From Clostridiales bacterium (GTDB lineage Bacteria > Bacillota > Clostridia > Saccharofermentanales > UBA5734), in assembly GCA_003532195.1 (NCBI GenBank), contig DOFA01000100.1, positions 1 through 10,141 on the forward strand: a stretch of 10,141 nucleotides of DNA, read 5' to 3'. This document shows positions 5,289-10,141 of the stretch, piece after piece. Numbering within the stretch: position 1 is the first letter of the stretch; each line of letters starts with the position of its first letter. The notes below the pieces were generated by a model. It worked only from the letters and a program-made list of their open reading frames with translations, was not told the origin of the DNA and made no database searches. The position numbers were made by a program, and so were the translations under genes.

Positions 5289-8200
5289 ATGCGTATCCTG
5301 TACGGTACTGATCAGAATGCCCTGCGCAGGCAGTGCCTGCGCGAGGTCAGCTCCTTGACGGCCGCCTGGCCGGACCGGCGGGCGATACTTCTGGTTCCGG
5401 AACAGACCAAAATGGATATGGAGCGCGATTATCTGGCCGGCTCCGGTTCGCCCGGCTTGATGATGGCCGAAATTCTAAGCTTTCGCCGCCTGGCCTGGCG
5501 CCTGCTCGGCGAGATCGGCCGCCAGCCAATCCAGGCGGTCGATTCGGTTGGTCAGGCTTTGCTGATTCATCGCGTCTTGAAGAAAAATCCCTCCGAATGG
5601 CAGTCATTCAGCCATCTGGCTGATCAGCCGGGATTCGTCCGACAGGCTGCCGCGGCCCTGGGTGATTTAAAACGGTATCAGATCACCGCTGCCCAGCTTC
5701 TGGCGGTGAGCGCGGCCGTTCCTGACATCGCCTTGCAGCAGAAAACCCACGATTTAGGGATTCTCTTGCGCGAGTATGATCTGGCCTTGGCAGAAACCGG
5801 GCTTGGCGATGCCGAAGATGATCTGAACCGTCTGGGTGAAGCTTTGCAGGAACTGGTCCGGCTGCCGGCTGCCGCCTGGCCCTGGCCCTGGTGGCGCCTG
5901 GATTGGCTGCGCCGGACCAGTGTCTGGGTCAGCGGATTTGCCCAAACGCGGGATTTTACACCGCAGGAAGATGCAATTATCAAAGCCCTCGATCAGCTCG
6001 CCGCTGATGTGACCCTGACCATCGCCTCCGAATGCTGGCCGGATGACAGTCAGGCTGTTGAAAGCGGCGCTGATTATTTTCTGGCTGGCCGGAAAACTGC
6101 CTGGCGGCTTCAACAAATCATGCCGATCCGGGAGCGGATTCATTTGCCGTCCCAGCTGACCGGTTTGCCGGCTGAAATAGCCGCCTGCCTGCTCGGCAGC
6201 CGGCGCTGCCGCCTGGAATCGGATCCGGCGGGCCGGCCCGGCGGCGGATACCTGCGCCTGGTCCGCGCTGCCGGCCGCGATGATGAATTGGCCTGGGTCG
6301 CGGGGGAAATCCGGCGCCTGGTCCAGACAGCAGGCTATCGTTACCGTGACATCACGGTGGCTGTCTGCGATCTGCCGGCATATAAACCGCGCTTGCGGGC
6401 AGTCTGCCGGGAATATGGCATCCCCTTGTTCCTGGATGCTGAACGGACGCTGACCGGCACACCCCTGCTGCGGTTTGTGCTTGGACTTCTGGATATCGGA
6501 CTGCACAATTGGCCTTTGCACTCGATCATGGCTTGCCTGCGCTCCGGTCTGAGCCCGCTGAGCCTGGATGAGATCGACCGGCTGGAAAACGAAATGCTGG
6601 CCCGGGGGATCACGCGTCCCGGTCAGCTGGCCGACGACAGCCGCTTTTCAGACACCAGCTTGCTGGTGGTCCGTGACCGGGCATTCCCGCCCTGGCAGAC
6701 TTTTTTATCCCTTCTGCGGCAGGAATCGGCCGGCGGAGCCAAATGCCAGATTCTGCGCCAATTTCTCCTGGACTATGGGCTGGCTGAACGCCTCTCGCAA
6801 CGGTCGGCCGATCTGGCCGCCGCTGGCGAGATGGATGCCGGCCTGGCTTTGGTTCAGTCCTGGAACGAATTAAACCGCATTCTTGACCAAATGGATCAGC
6901 TTCTCGGCGATGTGCCGCTGTCTTTGCAGTCCTTTCGCGATTTGCTGGCTGCCGGGATGGAAACCGCGGACAGCGGCATGATCCCATCCTCGCTTGATCA
7001 GGTCGCGGCCGGCGATTTGCGGCGGGCCATGCTGCGCCAGCCGCGGGCGCTGTTTCTGATTGGCGCGACAGCGGCCGACCTGCCGCCCGGCCAGGTGCCG
7101 GAGGGATTGCTGAAAGATCTCGACCGGCAATCCCTGTCCGGGCTGCTGCGCTGCCAGCTCCCCAGCAAAGCCAGGGACCAGGCTTTTTCGGATGCCTTCA
7201 TGATATTGACCCTGCTGACTATGCCGACCGGCCGACTTTATCTGACAGCTCCGGAAACGGCTGTTTCAACCTGGTTCAGCTGGCTGGCCGCCGCCGCGCC
7301 GCGATCTGCCGTTCAACTTCCGGAACAGCCGGTTTGGCCGGACGCCAGGCTCCATGCCCTGCGCCCGGCCTTCGGGTATTTTTTGCAGTACTGCTGCCGA
7401 CAGGCTGCTGCGCAAGATTCCGGCCGATCCTTGCCTGATCCGGCCGCAAGAGCCGCGGAATCAGCCGCGGAATCAGACGTCGCCGTATCTGACTGGCCGT
7501 TGCTGGCCTGCGTATTGCGAGACGCGGGCCTGCCGCTGGAACCCGCTGCTTCCTGGCTGGGCGAAGGGGCCAAGTCCGGTTTGCGCCGCCAGGTCAGTCT
7601 GCCGCCGGAATTGGTCCGCAGTCTTTACGCCGATCCGGTCGTTCTCAGCGTTTCCCAGCTGGAACATTACGCCGGTTGTCCTTTCCTGCACCTGGGCACT
7701 TCGCTGCTGTCGCTGCGCGAGCGGGAAGTCTGGCAGCCGGAAGCAGCTGAGATGGGGACATTGCTGCATGGCATACTTGAATTGGCGGTGCGGGAATTGG
7801 GCGCTGATTTGCAAAGTCTGGCGCCGGCCGACAGAGAAGGCCGCATGTTGGTTTTGCAGCAATGGCTGCAGAGCGATCTGGCCGCCCGGATCTTGAACTG
7901 GCAGAAGCTGGCAGCTGACCGGAACAAGCTGAACCTGTTTTTTGACACCGGACTGCGCGCATCGGCCGGCCGCCGCGCGAAACGTCTGGCCCAGGCGTCT
8001 TTGGAGGCCATACTGCGGCAGCTTTTGCGCGAGTCGTACCGCCCGGTCAGCCTGGAGTGGTCTTTTGGCCCAGGTCAGCCAGAACGCTGGCCGCTGCGGC
8101 TGGCTGACGGGACCCGTCTGGAGTTGCGCGGCATGATAGACCGGATCGATTTGCTTCCAGACGAAAGCAACACCCGCTTCCGGATTATCGACTATAAGAG

Positions 8201-8738
8201 CGGCAATAAATACGCGGATCCGGATGCCCTTTACCATGGCTTGGAATTGCAGCTGCCCGCTTATTTGGAAGCCTACAGCCGAAACAATCCCGGCCTGGTC
8301 GCCGATGATGCCGCCTATTTCCATTTTGACCGGCCCATGCTGTCCTTGAGCGGCGGCGCCCGGCCTCTGCCGGAACTGCTGCGGCGGGAGCTGGATAAGC
8401 GGTTTAACCTGCACAGCTTGAAAATGACCCCGGACCAGCTGGATTTGCTGCGCAGGCATACGCTGCGCCGGATCAGCGACCTGAGCGGGCAGCTGCTGGC
8501 CGGCCGGTTTGATGTCGCGCCGCGAAAACTGCCGCGGCGGGATCCTCCCTGCCGCTATTGCAGCCTGCATGCCGTCTGCGGTTTTGACGACCAGCCGGCC
8601 GGATATGTCTGGCTGCCCCAGCTGGCCGGGCGCCCCACAGGGGATGGCAAGCGGCTGAACAAGCGGGAAGAATTGGTCTGCCGGCTGCAGGAACAGGAAA
8701 ATAGGGAAGGAGGCGCCGAACATGCAGCTCACTCCTGA
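5289..8738 (+). CDS. addB: ATP-dependent helicase-nuclease subunit AddB
   Basis: AddB pairs with AddA to resect double-strand breaks for RecA-mediated repair. The 1149 residues match the usual length. In order: an N-terminal helicase-like region with LLVPEQ (34-39) and SFRRLAW (64-70); VWVSGF (212-217) leading into FTPQE; the RDDELAWVAGEIRRL region (from 330); and a C-terminal PD-(D/E)XK nuclease domain. That domain has GMIDRID (948-954), IDYKS (D968, K970) and the QxxxY motif (Q988, Y992). Cysteines C797, C1088, C1091 and C1097 reproduce the AddB iron-sulfur pattern, one distant Cys plus CX2CX5C. The expected Walker A lysine is absent: residues 6-13 read GTDQNALR instead of a GxxGxGKT loop. 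ATG 5289 has AAAGGA (5276-5281). The last 17 bases overlap addA. The nuclease and cluster look intact. Confidence 0.96.
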   Translation: MRILYGTDQNALRRQCLREVSSLTAAWPDRRAILLVPEQTKMDMERDYLAGSGSPGLMMAEILSFRRLAWRLLGEIGRQPIQAVDSVGQALLIHRVLKKNPSEWQSFSHLADQPGFVRQAAAALGDLKRYQITAAQLLAVSAAVPDIALQQKTHDLGILLREYDLALAETGLGDAEDDLNRLGEALQELVRLPAAAWPWPWWRLDWLRRTSVWVSGFAQTRDFTPQEDAIIKALDQLAADVTLTIASECWPDDSQAVESGADYFLAGRKTAWRLQQIMPIRERIHLPSQLTGLPAEIAACLLGSRRCRLESDPAGRPGGGYLRLVRAAGRDDELAWVAGEIRRLVQTAGYRYRDITVAVCDLPAYKPRLRAVCREYGIPLFLDAERTLTGTPLLRFVLGLLDIGLHNWPLHSIMACLRSGLSPLSLDEIDRLENEMLARGITRPGQLADDSRFSDTSLLVVRDRAFPPWQTFLSLLRQESAGGAKCQILRQFLLDYGLAERLSQRSADLAAAGEMDAGLALVQSWNELNRILDQMDQLLGDVPLSLQSFRDLLAAGMETADSGMIPSSLDQVAAGDLRRAMLRQPRALFLIGATAADLPPGQVPEGLLKDLDRQSLSGLLRCQLPSKARDQAFSDAFMILTLLTMPTGRLYLTAPETAVSTWFSWLAAAAPRSAVQLPEQPVWPDARLHALRPAFGYFLQYCCRQAAAQDSGRSLPDPAARAAESAAESDVAVSDWPLLACVLRDAGLPLEPAASWLGEGAKSGLRRQVSLPPELVRSLYADPVVLSVSQLEHYAGCPFLHLGTSLLSLREREVWQPEAAEMGTLLHGILELAVRELGADLQSLAPADREGRMLVLQQWLQSDLAARILNWQKLAADRNKLNLFFDTGLRASAGRRAKRLAQASLEAILRQLLRESYRPVSLEWSFGPGQPERWPLRLADGTRLELRGMIDRIDLLPDESNTRFRIIDYKSGNKYADPDALYHGLELQLPAYLEAYSRNNPGLVADDAAYFHFDRPMLSLSGGARPLPELLRRELDKRFNLHSLKMTPDQLDLLRRHTLRRISDLSGQLLAGRFDVAPRKLPRRDPPCRYCSLHAVCGFDDQPAGYVWLPQLAGRPTGDGKRLNKREELVCRLQEQENREGGAEHAAHS
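5877..5906 (+). other. Tryptophan cluster in AddB
   Basis: Ten codons (AddB residues 197-206) encode five tryptophans in the order WPWPWWRLDW, built on a repeated CCCTGG hexamer. They lie just before the conserved VWVSGF strand. A surface or linker segment is likely; no function is implied by sequence. Confidence 0.6.
7451..7474 (+). repeat. 12-bp perfect tandem duplication inside addB
   Basis: The unit AGCCGCGGAATC occurs twice in a row (7451-7462 and 7463-7474), giving AAES twice in an Ala/Glu/Ser-rich linker before the C-terminal domain of AddB. The unit is a multiple of three, so the frame is kept. It looks like a simple slippage duplication in a tolerant linker. Confidence 0.8.
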
Positions 8739-10141
8739 ACAGACAGCTGTTGTCATGGCCGAACCAGGCAACCTGCTGGTATCCGCGGCGGCCGGATCGG
8801 GCAAGACCGCTGTATTGACCAGCCGCATTGTCCGGCGGATCATCGACGGCAAACTGGATATCCGGTCGGTTCTGGTCGTCACCTTTACCGATGCCGCCGC
8901 CCGGAATATGAAGGAAAAGATCCAGGCCAAATTGCAGGAGGCGCTGGACAGCACCGCCGAGCCTGCCGCCCGCCGCCATCTGAGCCGCCAGCTCTCGCTG
9001 CTGCCGGGTGCGGCGATCTCCACCATCCATGCCTTCTGCCTGGATGTGATCCGCAATTTTTACACCTGTGCCAGGGATGAGCTGGGCCAGCCCTTGATTG
9101 AACAGGGATTCGGCGTCGAAGACAGCGTCGAGATGGATATGCTCTTGCGCCGGACTTTGGATGAATGGATGAGCAGCCAATATGAGCAGCTCGACCTCGA
9201 TGAAGACAATCCGCCTGATGATCCGGAAGAAAAAGCCCGGACGGCAGCGAAGAAGGCGGCGTTCTACCGCCTGACCGAGGGATATGGCAGCAGCAAAAGC
9301 GACCAGCCGGTCCGCGACCTGATGCTCGGTCTTTATTCCTACCTGCGCAGCCTGCCTGACTATGCAGGCTGTGTCGCGTCCTGGCTGGCGGATCTGGAGG
9401 CGGCCGCTTCTGATTTTTCCGCCAGCCCGCATCTGGAGGCGCTGCTGCGCCAGCTTCGTCTGCGCCTGGACCGGGCACTGAGCCGGCTGGATGAGCTGCA
9501 AGACCTGCTTACCCAAAACATCCGGCTGAGCAGCGACATCAAGCGCAATCTGGAGCAGCAGCGCCTGTTTCGGGCTGCCCTGGAAGCCCTGTGTGATCTG
9601 GATGCCTATCTGTCTGCCGGCGGCCGGGACTGGGACCACATCCGCTGCCTGAGCGGCGCTCTGGCTGAAATTGATTGGCCGCGGAGCGGTAAAAATGATT
9701 CGCCGGAGAAATCGGGCTTCCTTGATCTGATGATCCAGACAGTGGCCGAGGTGATTTATTTTCTGACCGGCTGCTGCGGCACCAAAAAATTCAGCCAGAA
9801 ATTCATTTTTGAAACCCAACCCGTGTTCAACCTGCCGGCAGCCCAGATCGAGGCTGACATCAGGGCGATGCTGCCCCCGGTTCGCCTGCTGTTTGAACTG
9901 ATCCTCGGCCTCGACCGCCAGTTCGCGCAGAACAAGCGGGCGGCCGGTGTGATTGATTTCGCTGACTTTGAGCATCTGGCCCTGGCGATCCTGCGCCGCA
10001 ATGAACCGAAGCAGTACTACCGTAAACGTTTCCGGGAGATTTATGTCGACGAATACCAGGACACCAGCAGCATCCAGGAAGCAGTCATTCAAGCGGTAAG
10101 CGACGGCAACTGCCTGATGGTCGGCGATGTCAAGCAGAGCA
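8722..10141 (+). CDS. addA: ATP-dependent helicase-nuclease subunit AddA (3' end outside window)
   Basis: AddA is the 3'-5' superfamily 1A helicase and nuclease partner of AddB. The window holds 473 complete codons plus one base, against about 1200 for a full protein, so the later helicase motifs and the nuclease domain are not visible. Present in order are the Q-motif LTPEQ (3-7), Walker A AAAGSGKT (22-29), motif Ia in VVTFTDAAARNMKEKI, motif Ib AISTIHAFC, the IDFADFEHLAL segment (from D412) and motif II VDEYQDTS (442-449). Motif III MVGDVKQS lies at the edge. All visible catalytic residues are intact. ATG 8722 has AAGGAGG (8707-8713) at 8 bases and overlaps addB by 17 bases, ensuring coupled synthesis of the two subunits. 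The acidic run LDLDEDNPPDDPEEK (about residues 159-173) falls in a region variable among AddA proteins. Confidence 0.97.
   Translation, partial: MQLTPEQTAVVMAEPGNLLVSAAAGSGKTAVLTSRIVRRIIDGKLDIRSVLVVTFTDAAARNMKEKIQAKLQEALDSTAEPAARRHLSRQLSLLPGAAISTIHAFCLDVIRNFYTCARDELGQPLIEQGFGVEDSVEMDMLLRRTLDEWMSSQYEQLDLDEDNPPDDPEEKARTAAKKAAFYRLTEGYGSSKSDQPVRDLMLGLYSYLRSLPDYAGCVASWLADLEAAASDFSASPHLEALLRQLRLRLDRALSRLDELQDLLTQNIRLSSDIKRNLEQQRLFRAALEALCDLDAYLSAGGRDWDHIRCLSGALAEIDWPRSGKNDSPEKSGFLDLMIQTVAEVIYFLTGCCGTKKFSQKFIFETQPVFNLPAAQIEADIRAMLPPVRLLFELILGLDRQFAQNKRAAGVIDFADFEHLALAILRRNEPKQYYRKRFREIYVDEYQDTSSIQEAVIQAVSDGNCLMVGDVKQS

Noticed and set aside
7473..9056. Open frame of 527 codons on the minus strand across the addB-addA junction
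   Set aside because: It lies opposite the conserved nuclease domain and Walker A coding sequence. No domain is recognisable and it is a composition artefact.
8473..10092. Long open frame of 539 codons on the minus strand opposite addB/addA
   Set aside because: It is antisense to a clear AddB end and AddA start, its product is low-complexity and Gln/Ala-rich with no recognisable motif, and long antisense frames are common in GC-rich genes.
5289..10141. Very frequent CCGG, GCCGGC and CTGGCC words, considered as possible uptake or recognition sequences
   Set aside because: They follow from GC-rich codons for Ala, Gly, Arg, Leu and Pro, show no regular spacing or strand bias that I can see, and occur equally in all genes here.
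1..10141. New defence, mobile or CRISPR system
   Set aside because: I looked for repeat arrays, transposase or integrase motifs, toxin-antitoxin pairs and reverse transcriptases. None is present; addAB is a standard repair complex.

Overview
This is a GC-rich bacterial stretch with genes packed tightly enough to overlap and with strong GGAGG-type ribosome binding sites. The FabT-type MarR regulator and the AddA/AddB (rather than RecBCD) nuclease point to Bacillota, most likely a high-GC member of the Clostridia. I cannot name a genus from sequence alone. Seven intact or window-truncated genes, one further gene cut by the left edge, and one decayed gene explain nearly every base.

Left block (1-3575, plus strand) is a compact lipid operon. 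It holds the 3' part of a FabT-like MarR regulator, an acyl carrier protein, a long-chain acyl-AMP ligase and a diacylglycerol-kinase-family lipid kinase. Each neighbour overlaps the next or is separated by one base. The content suggests acyl chains being activated, possibly onto the neighbouring ACP, and fed into or recycled through phosphatidate. Facing it on the minus strand (3638-4393) is a PlsC-type 1-acylglycerol-3-phosphate acyltransferase that starts with TTG behind a perfect Shine-Dalgarno sequence.

The middle (4394-4804) looks at first like a spacer but is not empty. It holds a plus-strand promoter candidate with a dyad over its -10 box. After that comes what I read as the scar of a second acyl-AMP ligase gene: about 38 codons resembling the start of the intact ligase, joined out of frame to about 40 codons resembling its end. 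This scar runs straight into a YbgC/FadM-like hotdog thioesterase.

Right block (4797 to the window end, plus strand) is thioesterase, addB and the first 473 codons of addA. The AddAB helicase-nuclease repairs double-strand breaks and degrades linear DNA. AddB keeps its nuclease centre and iron-sulfur cysteines but lacks the Walker A lysine. All three genes may now be transcribed from the promoter of the dead ligase gene.

I see no tRNA, rRNA, CRISPR array, insertion sequence or phage gene, and no clearly new defence or mobile system. The most interesting points are the ligase scar, the regulator-ACP-ligase arrangement and the degenerate AddB nucleotide-binding loop.
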